NCBI RefSeq assembly: GCF_050948215.1
Contig: NW_027488623.1
Span: 806,001 to 870,000, forward strand
Origin: Halictus rubicundus
Lineage: Eukaryota; Arthropoda; Insecta; Hymenoptera; Halictidae
DNA: 64,000 nt
Reading direction: 5' to 3'
A program made the position numbers and the translations under genes. Below are positions 41,005-50,500 of the stretch, in pieces; within the stretch, counting starts at the first letter, position 1, and each line of letters begins with the position of its first letter. Below the pieces are notes generated by a model. That model searched no databases. It saw only the letters and a program-made list of their open reading frames with translations, and had not been told where the DNA came from.

Positions 41005-42269
41005 ATGACCTGTCGGAGCAAATCCGATACACGCCGCGCCCCGTGTTATCGGTCCGAATCCTCGGCCGGAGATTCGATGCCCTAATCGACACGGGCTCAC
41101 AGATCTCCTGCATCAACGAGGACGTCGTGGCCTGGGCGCGGGAGCAAGGGAGATTCCCCGCGGAGCACCGCGCCGGCCTCGCCAACCTAGCCGACGGAAC
41201 TGATACGCGTCCGACGGGACGCATCCGCTTGCCGTTCCGAGTCCGACACCGGGAGGAAACAGCCGAGTTCACCGTACTACCGAGGATGGGGATGCCGGTG
41301 CTCCTCGGCATCCACGCCCTCGCCGCCCTGCGTTTGAGGATTGAGCCGCCCGCCGAAATCGCCGCCCGGATCGAGGACTACCACACCGAGCCGTGTCTCC
41401 AACTAGGACTACGACCGCTGCCGAAGGACGAGCGAGAAGCGTTCGACCGGTTCCTCGACACCGAGCTGGAACGCTTCAACGCCGTGACGGGCCGTACGAC
41501 GCTCATACGGCACCGGATAAAGCTGCTCGACGAGACGCCGGTCAAGCAGCGGTACCGTCCCCGGAACCCGGCCATGCAGGCAATTATCAACGACGAGGTC
41601 GCGCAGATGTTGCGCGACGGCGTCATCGAGCCGTCCAGCAGCCCGTGGAGTTCGCCTGTCGTCGTTGTAAAGAAGAAGGACGGCCGGCCGCGATTCTGCG
41701 TCGACTTCCGCAAATTGAACGAACGGTCGGAGAAGGACGCGTATCCGCTGCCGCACATCCAGGCCACATTGGATAAACTGCGAGGGGCCAGGTTCCTCAC
41801 GACGCTGGACCTGAAGAACGGATATTGGCAGGTGCCCCTGGAGCCCGCGAGCCGACCGCTTACCGCCTTCACCGTTCCGGGGCTCGGCCTTTTCCAATTC
41901 ACGGTGATGCCCTTCGGCCTACACTCCGCGCCCGCGACCTTCCAGCGCCTCCTGGATCGCGTGATCGGCCCGGAGCTCGAGCCGCACGCGTTCGCCTATC
42001 TGGACGACATTATTGTCGTCAGCCGGACCGTGGCCGACCACCGACGCCACCTCCACGACGTTTTCCGGCGCCTGCGTGCGGCCGGACTGAAGCTGAACCC
42101 GGAAAAATGCCGATTCTGCGTCGACAGCCTCCGCTATTTAGGCCATATCGTCGACCAGCAGGGCATCCGGACCGACCCGCAGAAAACCGCGGCCATCGCC
42201 CAGATCCCGACGCCGAAAACGATCAAGGACATCCGCAGATTCCATGGGATGGCCTCGTGGTACCGGTGA
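40845..42269 (+). pseudogene. pol: Pol, protease and reverse transcriptase part (ends at a nonsense TGA)
   Basis: The frame is open from before 40845, overlapping gag in the -1 frame. The translated product should really begin at the shift near 40953. An aspartic protease follows with DTGS (41088-41099) in a typical LIDTGSQIS context. The reverse transcriptase contains VKKKDGRPRFCVDFRKLN, LDLKNGYWQV, MPFGLHSAPATFQRL and catalytic YLDD (41997-42008), then the YLGHIV and FHGMASWYR segments of the Ty3/gypsy connection. At 42267-42269 TGA replaces an expected Arg codon in a YRRF-type motif, consistent with CGA to TGA. The frame continues beyond it, so this is one gene broken by point mutation. 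Confidence 0.9.
40953..40999 (+). promoter_or_regulatory. Programmed -1 ribosomal frameshift signal (gag to pol)
   Basis: The heptamer GGGAAAC (40953-40959) sits in the gag frame as G GGA AAC, the canonical X XXY YYZ arrangement. Slipping back one base gives GGG AAA and enters the pol frame. After a 7-base spacer, GGGCCC (40967-40972) can pair with GGGCCC (40994-40999). Inside that loop TCGCC (40975-40979) pairs with GGCGA (40984-40988). Heptamer, spacer and stem all match the known signal type. This is unverified by experiment. Confidence 0.8.
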
Positions 42270-42332
42270 TTCGTCCCGAACTTCGCAGAGGTCATCGAGC
42301 CGTTGACCCGCCTGACCCGTAAAAACGCCTAA

Positions 42333-43238
42333 TGGAAATGGACCTCCGCCGAGGAAACGGCGTTCCGGACGATGAGAGAACGCCTCGTAGCCGCCCCGGT
42401 GCTGGCATGCCCAGATTTCGAACAGCCGTTCACGCTCCAGACCGATGCCAGCGACTACGGGCTGGGAGTCGTACTCACGCAGGGCCCTGAGGACGACGAG
42501 AGGGTGATCGCCTATGCCAGCCACACGATGAGCGAGACCGAGCGCAAATACAGCGCCACCGAGAAGGAGTGTCTCGCCGTGGTCTGGGGCATCAGGAAGA
42601 TGCGACCGTACCCGGAGGGGTACCGCTTCACCGTCATCACCGACCACCAAGCCCTTAAATGGCTCCGCCAACTCGACAGCCCGACCGGCCGCCTGGCGAG
42701 ATGGGCCTTAGAGCTCCAGCAATACGATTTTGAGGTGCGGTACCGACCCGGAAAACATAACCACGTGGCGGATACGCTGTCCAGAATCCCGCCGCCGCCC
42801 GGAGTGAATTCGCTCCGACCGAAGCAGCACACCGACACGTGGTACCAGAAGAAGCTAGCCGCCGCCCAGACCGACCCAGCCGCCGAACCAGAATTCCAAA
42901 TACGAGAGGGGCGCCTCTACAAACGCATCCCGCACCAGCTCGACTATAACGAGCCCGAGCCGAGCACAACGTGGAAGCTGTTCGTACCGAACGAGGACCG
43001 CCCGGCTACCCTGGCCCAGTACCACGACGACCCCTCGGCCGGTCACCTGGGAGTCGCCAAAACCATCGTGCGCCTGGCGCAACGATCCCAAGCTCTTGGC
43101 CACTCGCAGCCGCGTGTGAACACGCATACTACGGCTTCTTCCGTGTGTGTGTGCGAACACGCTGGTGCTTGGTGGGACCCGTACTACGGCTTCTTCCGTG
43201 TGCGAGCGACACCAGTACCGCGAGGAGGTCTGGAGTGA
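42333..43238 (+). pseudogene. pol: Pol, RNase H and truncated integrase part
   Basis: This continues the same frame after a second stop, TAA at 42330-42332. RNase H is clear: TDASDYGLGVVL, ATEKECLAVVWG, TDHQALKWL and YRPGKHNHVADTLSR. It is followed by a linker and the start of the integrase zinc-binding domain (HDDPSAGHLG, the two His of HHCC). After RLAQR at about 43086 the sequence no longer resembles integrase: the two Cys and the catalytic DDE core are missing, and the last 50 residues up to 43238 are unrelated readthrough. Without integrase the element could not insert by itself. Confidence 0.88.
43127..43202 (+). repeat. 21-bp direct repeat pair past the integrase break
   Basis: TACTACGGCTTCTTCCGTGT (plus one base) occurs at 43127-43147 and 43182-43202, 55 bases apart, with a GTGTGTGTG run after the first. 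It lies just past the point where integrase similarity ends and may mark the rearrangement junction. Confidence 0.75.
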
Positions 43239-43680
43239 GCAGACGGACGAGAGCAGTGTCTCCGGGCGCTACTACTCGTCGCGCGCTCCAGCTCTCTCCC
43301 CCCTACCCGATTCCTTTCCGCCGATCCTGCGAAATTCGCTCACCGGTCCGCGACCAGGCGTCTCGTCACATTCGTGACAGTCCTCATCGGATCGCAGCCG
43401 CGTTCGGAGCTCGTCTTGCACGAGCTACGACGTTGGTGACGGGAAGCTCGTTCCCTGGGCTCGCCTGGGTGCGAGCGACCCCCACCGCGATCCGATTCGG
43501 GGACGACGGGTGGGGCGTCCCGTCGGTCCGGAGTCGGAGTAGATTCGCGACCACCGTGCGCTCGGCCATCAGCGAGGAAACATCGATTCACTATCATCTC
43601 GCCGAGCCGCGGTGGTTCCCTCCGACCAGCCGTAGACCCGGAATCCCGGAAATCCACCGGATCGGAAACACCGTAAAAAT
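43239..43680. other. GC-rich unassigned sequence
   Basis: I see no domain-bearing open frame or RNA gene here; the open frames present are short and without recognisable motifs. It lies between the broken pol and a minisatellite. It may be 3' UTR or LTR of the same or another retroelement, but I could not match it to the 5' LTR. Confidence 0.5.
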
Positions 43681-43995
43681 AGCGGATCCTGATCGCTCCG
43701 CGTTCCGCCGTAACAGCGAATCCTGATCGCTCCGCGTTCCCGCCGTACCAGCGAATCCTGATCGCTCCGCGTTCCGCCGTAACAGCGAATCCTGATCGCT
43801 CCGCGTTCCCGCCGTACCAGCGAATCCTGATCGCTCCGCGTTCCGCCGTACCAGCGAATCCTGATCGCTCCGCGTTTCCGCCGTAAAATAGCGAGTCCCG
43901 ATCGCTCCGCGTTACCGCCGTACAAGCGAATCCTGCTCGCTTCGCGTTACCGTCATATTAGCGAACTCCGCTCGCTCCGCGTTTCGTCGTAATTT
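43681..43995 (+). repeat. Minisatellite, about nine units of 34-37 bp
   Basis: Units start with AGCG at 43681, 43715, 43750, 43784, 43819, 43853, 43890, 43925 and 43960. Each has the pattern AGCGAATCCTGATCGCT followed by CCGCGTTCCGCCGTA(A/C). The first seven are close copies; the last two are more diverged. Every unit carries the inverted pair AGCGA...TCGCT around seven bases. Tandem blocks of this size occur in LTR U3 regions, which is a possible context here. Confidence 0.9.
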
Positions 43996-44281
43996 TACCA
44001 CGTATATATTAGGTTTAGAGTAAAGTAAGATTAGGTTAACATGTCGTTTCTCGTGCTGCTTACAGCCAGCCGTCGTACCGGAGCCCGCCAGCCGGGAACC
44101 GTCGTCACTAACCGGGGCAAGACGCCGCCGGCAATAAAACACATCTTTTGCTAAAACCGCCTACGTTTATTTTCACCCACTGTCCTCTCCGCCGACCCTG
44201 GCCGCTGAGCAAATCCAGGAGAGGACAGAATTCCTTCCTCTCGCGATTAACCGCTCGCGTAAGGAAAACGCAACCGTTACA
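43996..44281. other. Possible LTR segment ending in GTTACA
   Basis: This non-coding sequence runs to GTTACA at 44276-44281. From that exact point the minus-strand protease frame begins. GTTACA is the inverse of the TGTAAC that starts the plus-strand element at 39078. An AATAAA lies at 44133-44138 on the plus strand. These facts suggest an LTR end, but no second copy is present to prove it. Confidence 0.45.
44133..44138 (+). promoter_or_regulatory. Candidate polyadenylation signal
   Basis: AATAAA is followed by a T-rich stretch within a possible LTR. It is supported by motif only. Confidence 0.3.
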
Positions 44282-44377
44282 ATTTATTAGAGAGACGTTC
44301 GAACCAGAGTCATAGGTTCCATATATATCCATTTTGCTGTTTAGTGTGAGCTTGACTTTGATTAATGGTGTAATCAC
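44282..44377 (-). pseudogene. pol: Protease N-terminal fragment of the minus-strand pol
   Basis: In the -1 frame after the heptamer comes PLIKVKLTLNSKM, then IYGTYDSGSNVSLIN. DSGS (44300-44311) is a retropepsin active site of the DSG type found in some gypsy lineages. The similarity ends at SLIN. From 44281 the frame runs into TGTAAC sequence and closes at 44108 without further protease motifs. The rest of protease and all RT, RNase H and integrase are missing. The listed start is a GTG inside the frame, not an initiation codon. Confidence 0.78.
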
Positions 44378-45627
44378 TCGTTTTTTTGGTTTGTTTCATC
44401 TAATTCAATGTCTAGTAATGCGTTGTTTTCTCTCCTTATCGCTCTTTTATTCACGTTCTCATCCTCTCTGAACCAACATGTTCCCTCCGAGTGGTAACGT
44501 GTGCCTTTATTCAATTTCTCACATATTCTACATGGATCTTGATTTTCATATTTAGTATTGTTTCTTCTGCTTGTTGTGTATTTTTGTTTCGGGTGGTTCT
44601 TTCTGTTTACCATGTGTTCGTATTTGTTGATTTCATTAAACAGATCTTTTGTATTCTTCATTGCTTGTCTATCTATTTTGTTTAGTATATATTCCGGTAA
44701 GCCATTTGCAATTATATATACCATCGTAGTTGTATCAATTGATCTGTTCATGTCCAGCAAGAGTTTCTCTTTTTTTATGGCATAATCTAACAATGATCCA
44801 TATTTATATTCGAATGTTAGTGCATACGTTATTTGATTCCAACCTTTGTTGGCAAATATATCACCGAATTCCGTTTTCCATGCTGACCAGTTTGAGTTTA
44901 CCGTAAATTTGATGATCATAGAATTATACCAATCTATGCTAGAATTATCCATGAACAGTCTGAGTATTTCGATCTTTCTTTCATCCGTTGTTACATTGAA
45001 GCGTGTACATTCTTTCTCAAAAGTTTCCATCCACTCGTTGGCGTTGGGATGTTTGCTTGTGAATTTTTCGATCGCGAAGTTTTCTGTAATGTACCGTAAG
45101 CTATGCTGTTCGTTCTTCCATTTATTTTCCCCTGTATTTTCTGCATTTTTATGTGCGGCCATCTCTTCTTGCTCAATTCTTTCCAGATATTGGTTTCCGA
45201 ATAATAAGTTGCCGTCTTCGTCCAAATACGTCTCCTTAAGTTCTTTTGTCATCGTGATCCACACTCTTCTTTTTTGGTATCTTTTTTTTAGACTATTTTT
45301 TATTATGTTGTACGCCGGCGTTTTTCTAATTTCTGTGTGGTAGCTAATCGATTGTAGCTCCATCGGTATTGCATACTTCTCATCGTCACGTGTTGATATT
45401 GAGGTTATGCTGTATACGTTCGACTTTTCATCATTTGCGGGTAGCAGTGTGAACTCGAAACGGAGTTTTTCCATCTTCTTTTCCTCTTTTTCCTCCTTTT
45501 CCTTTTTGATAATAACTGGAAATGTCGTTTTATAAGGGATCCACTGCTGGTAGAGGATGAATAACAAACATGCGTTGCTCTGTAAATCAAAGGTTTTATA
45601 TTTTTTTTGTTTAGCGCTAATTTCCAT
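44374..45627 (-). CDS. gag: Gag-like protein of the minus-strand element (417 aa)
   Basis: The frame is intact from ATG (45625-45627) to TGA (44374-44376). The N-terminus has a Lys/Glu-rich stretch (residues about 41-51). The middle contains a capsid-like region (about residues 185-335; NEWMETFEKECTRFNV, then a DERKIEILRLF helix and an IDWYNS segment), the order expected in gypsy-type gags. The C-terminal zinc finger CRIC-X9-H-X4-C (Cys366, Cys369, His379, Cys384) differs from the usual CX2CX4HX4C. It would package element RNA. Absence of any stop or frameshift over 417 codons suggests recent activity or constraint. A host-domesticated gag is an alternative, but the attached frameshift signal and protease argue for an ordinary transposon. 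Plus-strand open frames across it are antisense shadows. Confidence 0.82.
   Translation of the reverse strand: MEISAKQKKYKTFDLQSNACLLFILYQQWIPYKTTFPVIIKKEKEEKEEKKMEKLRFEFTLLPANDEKSNVYSITSISTRDDEKYAIPMELQSISYHTEIRKTPAYNIIKNSLKKRYQKRRVWITMTKELKETYLDEDGNLLFGNQYLERIEQEEMAAHKNAENTGENKWKNEQHSLRYITENFAIEKFTSKHPNANEWMETFEKECTRFNVTTDERKIEILRLFMDNSSIDWYNSMIIKFTVNSNWSAWKTEFGDIFANKGWNQITYALTFEYKYGSLLDYAIKKEKLLLDMNRSIDTTTMVYIIANGLPEYILNKIDRQAMKNTKDLFNEINKYEHMVNRKNHPKQKYTTSRRNNTKYENQDPCRICEKLNKGTRYHSEGTCWFREDENVNKRAIRRENNALLDIELDETNQKNE
44380..44386 (-). promoter_or_regulatory. -1 frameshift heptamer AAAAAAC (gag to protease)
   Basis: On the minus strand the gag codons are CAA AAA AAC GAG TGA. The last seven bases before GAG form A AAA AAC in the gag frame, the strongest known slippery sequence type. 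The -1 frame then reads directly into the protease. Gag stops three bases after the next codon begins. I did not identify a downstream structure. Confidence 0.78.
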
Positions 45628-46040
45628 GTATAATATTTACAAAAATCCTACCTGTAAATCAAAGAAACGACATTTAATGTTATTAATCGCAATGATATAA
45701 TTTTATAAGATTTCCTATCCGTGTGTCACTCTTTTCTACTGCGTTTCTTCTACTGCCGTGTGCGGCGCCACTCATCCCTGACGCTCAGCACGATCAGTGG
45801 TCCAAACCACTAAAGTAACTATATAGTTACTTTATATATATATTTCTATGAATGTTCTTATTTTCTAGTCTTAAACGCTACCTTATTTTTAATTGATTTT
45901 TTTTGGTTTTTTCGCTCTTAGCCTAATTTAACCTATCATTAAAACGCCTGCGCGTGGTCTAAACGTGTCAAGGTGTCGATACCTTCTCTTACTCTAATTT
46001 TTTATTCTTAACTGTATGTTACTTCTTTTATTTTACACGA
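45628..46040. other. AT-rich region upstream of the minus-strand gag
   Basis: No coding features are seen. On the minus strand it has a TATATATATAAA run (about 45832-45843), a perfect palindrome (45811-45834) and TGGCGCCG (45763-45770), which resembles a tRNA primer-binding start. Together these could be part of a 5' LTR and leader; boundaries are unproven. Confidence 0.4.
45811..45834. repeat. 24-bp perfect palindrome
   Basis: TAAAGTAACTAT is followed directly by its reverse complement. The arms contain GTAACT and AGTTAC, which match the terminal inverted repeats of some gypsy-group LTRs, separated by ATAT. It may be a junction of two LTR ends or simply a palindrome. Confidence 0.85.
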
Positions 46041-47523
46041 TATACAAAATCTGCTTTGGCGAAATGCCAGCCCTGCTCTCTGGCTTTCCAAAGAGCCCCC
46101 ACACGGTTTTATCGTACCCGGCGTTTTCTTAGGTGTTTTCGCGATTATGGTTCCGTACGAAAATTGACCTATCGGGCCGAAATTCGGTATACGCCTATTT
46201 CGGAGGGTGGCGAGTCTTTCGGGGTCGGATTGGAGAAGTATTCTCCCCCCTGAAAAACTTTTTCGATTTTGCCCCCTCCTTTCCGAGCTGTGGGAAAAAT
46301 TACCTCGAATTTTGAGATTTTCAAAAAGCTGACCCGGTAGTCGGTTAGGGCTCGGCTAGAGCTTTACAACGAGCCGTCGCACGCCTAGATCGGATAAAGT
46401 CTAAGTTTTTCTTATATACCGGGTGTCCCATAAATTTTCGACTGAAAAAATTTTCTGAGTAGGCTATCCTCTTGGGGGGGGGGGGTATCTCGGGGTTGGC
46501 GACTGGTCTCCGAAGGGACTTCGGAGGTACACGATTTTCGCCTCCGGCCCCCCGTTCTCGAGATAACGACCCTAACACCTACAGGGATAAGTTTTACGAG
46601 AAAACTTCCTATAGGGCGATTGCTTCTTATGTCTATCCCTATCCGTAGCTGCACTAATAGATGTGGGTTAGTTATATAAAAACCGCTAGTTCTCTCTTGT
46701 GTTCAAGGTCAAATGATCTCTTTTCCTACTTTTCTCTACTCTTTCCTATTTTTAGGCACTAAACCCTTTCTCCTACCTTGTTTTTATGAGATACGACCGA
46801 CCCCTCGCGGTGCGGTCCCTCTTCCTGGTCCGTGTGTATCGGTTTATCTGGTGGTACTTCTCTATTTCGAAATTTTTTCCCTAAATTCCTCACTTTAAGT
46901 CCTTTTTTCTCACTTTCAGTTAATGCACTTCTGTTCTCAATGTGTCCCTCACTCCGACCATTAATTTTAATTATACTAATAATTTTTTCTTTTTACAGGT
47001 TTTTCACCGGCACTCTCCGTTCCTTGATTTACTGGAAGGAAGGGGTTTTCGTGTCGAGTAATCTCCGCACGCACAAGCCCGTCTTGTTTTATTAATTAGT
47101 AACTAATTTATTATTTTCTCTCTTTTTTTTCTAGATGTTCCGGACCGTGGTATTTCATCGATTCGTGCGACCGAGTGGGTTTTCCACGAGGAAAAAACCG
47201 TACCGTACGAATTCCCGATAACAAGTAAGTACCTTAATTAATTAATTAATTAATTTTAATTTACTTTACACTGTGTCTCGATCCACTTTGTTCAGTTTAA
47301 TAACCGAATTCACGTGATTTGAACCCGGAGATTCGGAACTAGTCCCCCGGGGGAGATTTGCTCTTATTTTCCTCGAAATCGCGCGAATTAATTATCTTAT
47401 TTGTAATTCTTCTTTTAATTAATGCTTGAAACTCACTTCGAGTTTAACTTCTTTGTTTCTTTCGCGACTATAGACTCAAAAATCTGCTGTTAAGCTCCGA
47501 TTACCGTGGCGGTTCACTTTGCT
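46041..47523. other. Unassigned AT-rich sequence with possible splice signals
   Basis: I recognise no protein domain or RNA gene. It contains a 12-G run (46474-46485), the string CCGGGTGTCCCATAAATT (about 46420-46440) that looks like repeat-derived sequence, pyrimidine tracts ending in ACAG (about 46998) and CTAG (47131-47134), a GTAAGT at 47225-47230, and a TTAA microsatellite. The satellite resumes at about 47524. Confidence 0.6.
47234..47255. repeat. TTAA microsatellite
   Basis: Five and a half perfect copies of TTAA follow directly after a GTAAGT motif. Confidence 0.9.
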
Positions 47524-50500
47524 CTCATCCTATCCTCTACCCTATCCTATCCTCTATAGTATAGTATCATCTATCCTATTCTATCCTCTATCATATCCAA
47601 TCATGTATCGTATCCTCTATCCTATCCTCTCCTCTATCCTATCCTACCCTCTTTCCAATCCTATCCTCTATCCTATCCTATCCTGTATCCGATCCTATCC
47701 TCTATCCGATCCTCTATCCTATCCTAGCCTCTATTTTATCCTATCCTCTATCCTATCCTACCCTCCATCCGATCCTCTATCCTATCCTATCATCTATCCT
47801 ATTCTATCCTCTATCCTATGCTATCATCTATCCTATCCTATCCTGTATCCTATCCTATCCTCTATCCGATCCTCTATCCTATCCTATCATCTATCCTTTT
47901 CTATCCTCTATCCTATCCTATCCTCTATCCTATCCTATCCTCTATCCAATCCTAACCTCTATCCTATCCTTTCCTCAATCCTATTATATCCTCTATCCTA
48001 TCCTATCCTCTATCCTATCCTATCCTCTATTCTATCCACTATCCTATCCTCTATCCTATCCTCTATCCTATCCTACCCTCCATCCGATCCTCTATCCTAT
48101 CCTATCATCTATCCTATTCTATCCTCTATCCTATCCTATTCTCTATCCTATCCTATCCTCTATACTATCCTATCCTCTATCCTATCCTATCCTCTATCCT
48201 ATCCTATCCTCTATCCTATCCTATCCTCTCTCCTATCCTATCCTCTATCCGATCCTCTATCCTATCCTATCCTCTATTATTTTCTATCCTCTATCCTATC
48301 CTATCCCCTATCCTATCCTATCCTCTATCCTATCCTCTATCCTATCCTGTATCCTATCCTATCCTCTATCCTATCCTCTACCCTTTCCTATCCTGTATAA
48401 TATCGTTTACTCTATCATATCCTATCCTCTACCCTATAGTATCATCTATCCTATTCTATCCTCTATAATATCGTCTATCATATCCAATCCTCTATCGTAT
48501 CCTCTATCCTATCCTATCCTCTATCCTATCCTATCCTCTATCCTATCCTACCCTCTTTCCTATCCTATCCTCTATCCTATCCTCTATCCTATCCTATCCT
48601 CTATCCTATCCTACCCTCTTTCCTATCCGATCCTCTATCCTATCCCATCCTCTATTATATCCTATCCTCTATCCTATCCTTTCCTCAATCCTATTATATC
48701 CTCAATCCTATTATGTCCTCTATCCTATCCTATCCTCTATCCTATCCTATCATCTATCCTATTCTATCCTCTATCCTATCCTATCCTCTATCCTATCCTA
48801 TCCTCTATACTATCCTATCCTCTATTATAACCTATCCTCTATCCTATCCTATCCTCTATCCTATCCTATCCTCTATACTATCCTATCCTCTACTATAACC
48901 TATCCTCTATCCTATCCTATCCTCTATCCTATCCAATCCTCTATAATATCCTCTATCCTATCTTATCCCCAATGCTATCCTGTATCCTATCTTATCCTCT
49001 ATCCTATCCTATCCTCTATCTTATCCTATCTATCCTATCCTATCCTATACTCTGTCCTATCCAATCCTTTATCCTATCCAATCCTCTATGCTATCCTGCC
49101 CTCTATCCTATACTATCCTCTATCCTATCATATACTCTATCCTATCCCATTCTGTGTCCTATCCTTTCCTCTATCCTATCCTATCCTCTATCCTATCCTG
49201 TCCTCTATCCTATACTATCCTCTATCCTATCCTATCCTCTATCCTTCCCTGACCTCTATCTTATCCTATTCCCTATCCTATACTATCCTCTAACCTATCG
49301 TATCCTCTATCCGAACCTATCCTGTATCCTATCCTCTATCCTATCCTCTATCCTATCCACCATATTATCCTCTATCCTATCCTCTATCCTATCCTATCCT
49401 CTATCCTAACCTATCCTGTATCCTATCCTCTATCCTATCCTCTATCCTATCCACCATATTATCCTCTATCCTATCCTCTATCCTATCCTATCCTCTATCC
49501 CATCCTATCTTCAATCCTATCCCATACTCTATCCTATCCTACCCTCTGTCCTATCCTATCCTCTATCCTATCCCATCCTCTATCCTACCCTATCCTCTAT
49601 CCTATCCTATCCTCTAACCTTTCCTGCCCTCTATCCTACCCTATTCTCTATCCTATACTTTCATATATCCTATCCTATCCTATATCCTATAATATCCTCT
49701 ATCCTATCCAATCCTCTATAATATCCTCTATCCTATCTTATCCCCAATGCTATCCTGTATCCTATCCAGTCCTCTATCCTATCCTATCCTCTATCCTATC
49801 CTGTATCCTATCCTCTATCCTATCCACTATCCTATCCTCTATCCTATCATATCCTGTATCCTATAGTATCATCTATCCTATCCCATCCTCTATCCTACCC
49901 TATCTTCAATCCTATCCCATACTCTATCCTATCCAACCCTCTGTCGTATCATATCCTCTATCCTACCCTATCTTCAATCCTATCCCATACTCTATCCTAT
50001 CCTACACTCTGTCGTATCCTATCCTCTATCGTATCCTACCCTCTATCCTACCCTATCCTCTATCCTATCTTATCCTCTATCCTATCCCATCCTCTATCGT
50101 ATCCTATCGTCTATCCTATAATATCCTCTATCCTATCCAATCCTCTATCCTATCCTCTATCCTATCCTCTATCCTCAAGGCCATCCTGTATCCTATCCTA
50201 CCCTCTTTCCTATCCTATCCTCTATCCAATCCCATCCTCTATCGTATCGTATCCACTATGCTATCCTATCCTATATCCTACATTATCCTCTATCCTATCC
50301 TATACTCTATCCTATCCTCTCCTCTGTCCTGTCCTATCCTCTATCCTATCCCATCCTCTATCGTATCCTATCCTCTATCCTATCTTATCCTCTATCCTAT
50401 CTTATCCTCAATCCTACTCTATGCACTATCCTATCCTATCCTCTATCCTATCCTATCCTCTATCCTATCCTCTATACTATCCTATCCTCTTTCCTATCAT

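Larger units (their letters stand above)
39078..43086 (+). mobile_element. Ty3/gypsy-type LTR retrotransposon, 3'-truncated
   Basis: The satellite ends at about 39075 and GC-rich sequence starts with TGTAACAG, an LTR-like 5' terminus followed by a CCTGGC...GCCAGG hairpin. Inside are a leader with a TATA-like box, a gag, a -1 frameshift signal and a pol with protease, reverse transcriptase and RNase H in Ty3/gypsy order. Recognisable coding similarity stops in the integrase zinc finger at about 43086, so the catalytic integrase and a matching 3' LTR are missing here. Two nonsense codons lie in pol. The element is defective. Its 3' boundary is uncertain: an inverted GTTACA terminus at 44276-44281 could be the far end. 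Confidence 0.85.
44282..45627 (-). mobile_element. Second Ty3/gypsy-type element fragment, minus strand
   Basis: This AT-rich fragment contains a complete gag and the first part of a protease joined by a -1 frameshift signal. It is unlike the GC-rich plus-strand element in composition and sequence, so it is a different family. Its pol is lost from 44281, where other retroelement-like sequence begins. The upstream side (above 45627) contains a possible LTR/leader, discussed under findings, without a confirmed boundary. Confidence 0.78.

Noticed and set aside
43569..43925. 118-codon minus-strand frame with Arg/Gly repeats
   Set aside because: It is produced by the 34-37-base minisatellite and has no independent support.
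39078..44281. Complete LTR retrotransposon with matching LTRs
   Set aside because: Only the six-base ends TGTAAC and GTTACA agree. I found no longer direct repeat between the two ends and no target-site duplication in the flanks.
44491..45343. Hydrophobic plus-strand open frames opposite the minus-strand gag
   Set aside because: They are the complement of an AT-rich coding sequence, which reads as Phe/Leu/Ser-rich, and the gag on the other strand has clear motifs.
46420..46620. Possible DNA transposon end (CCGGGTGTCCCATAAATT)
   Set aside because: I could not find an inverted partner, target duplication or transposase nearby, so it was left as unassigned sequence.
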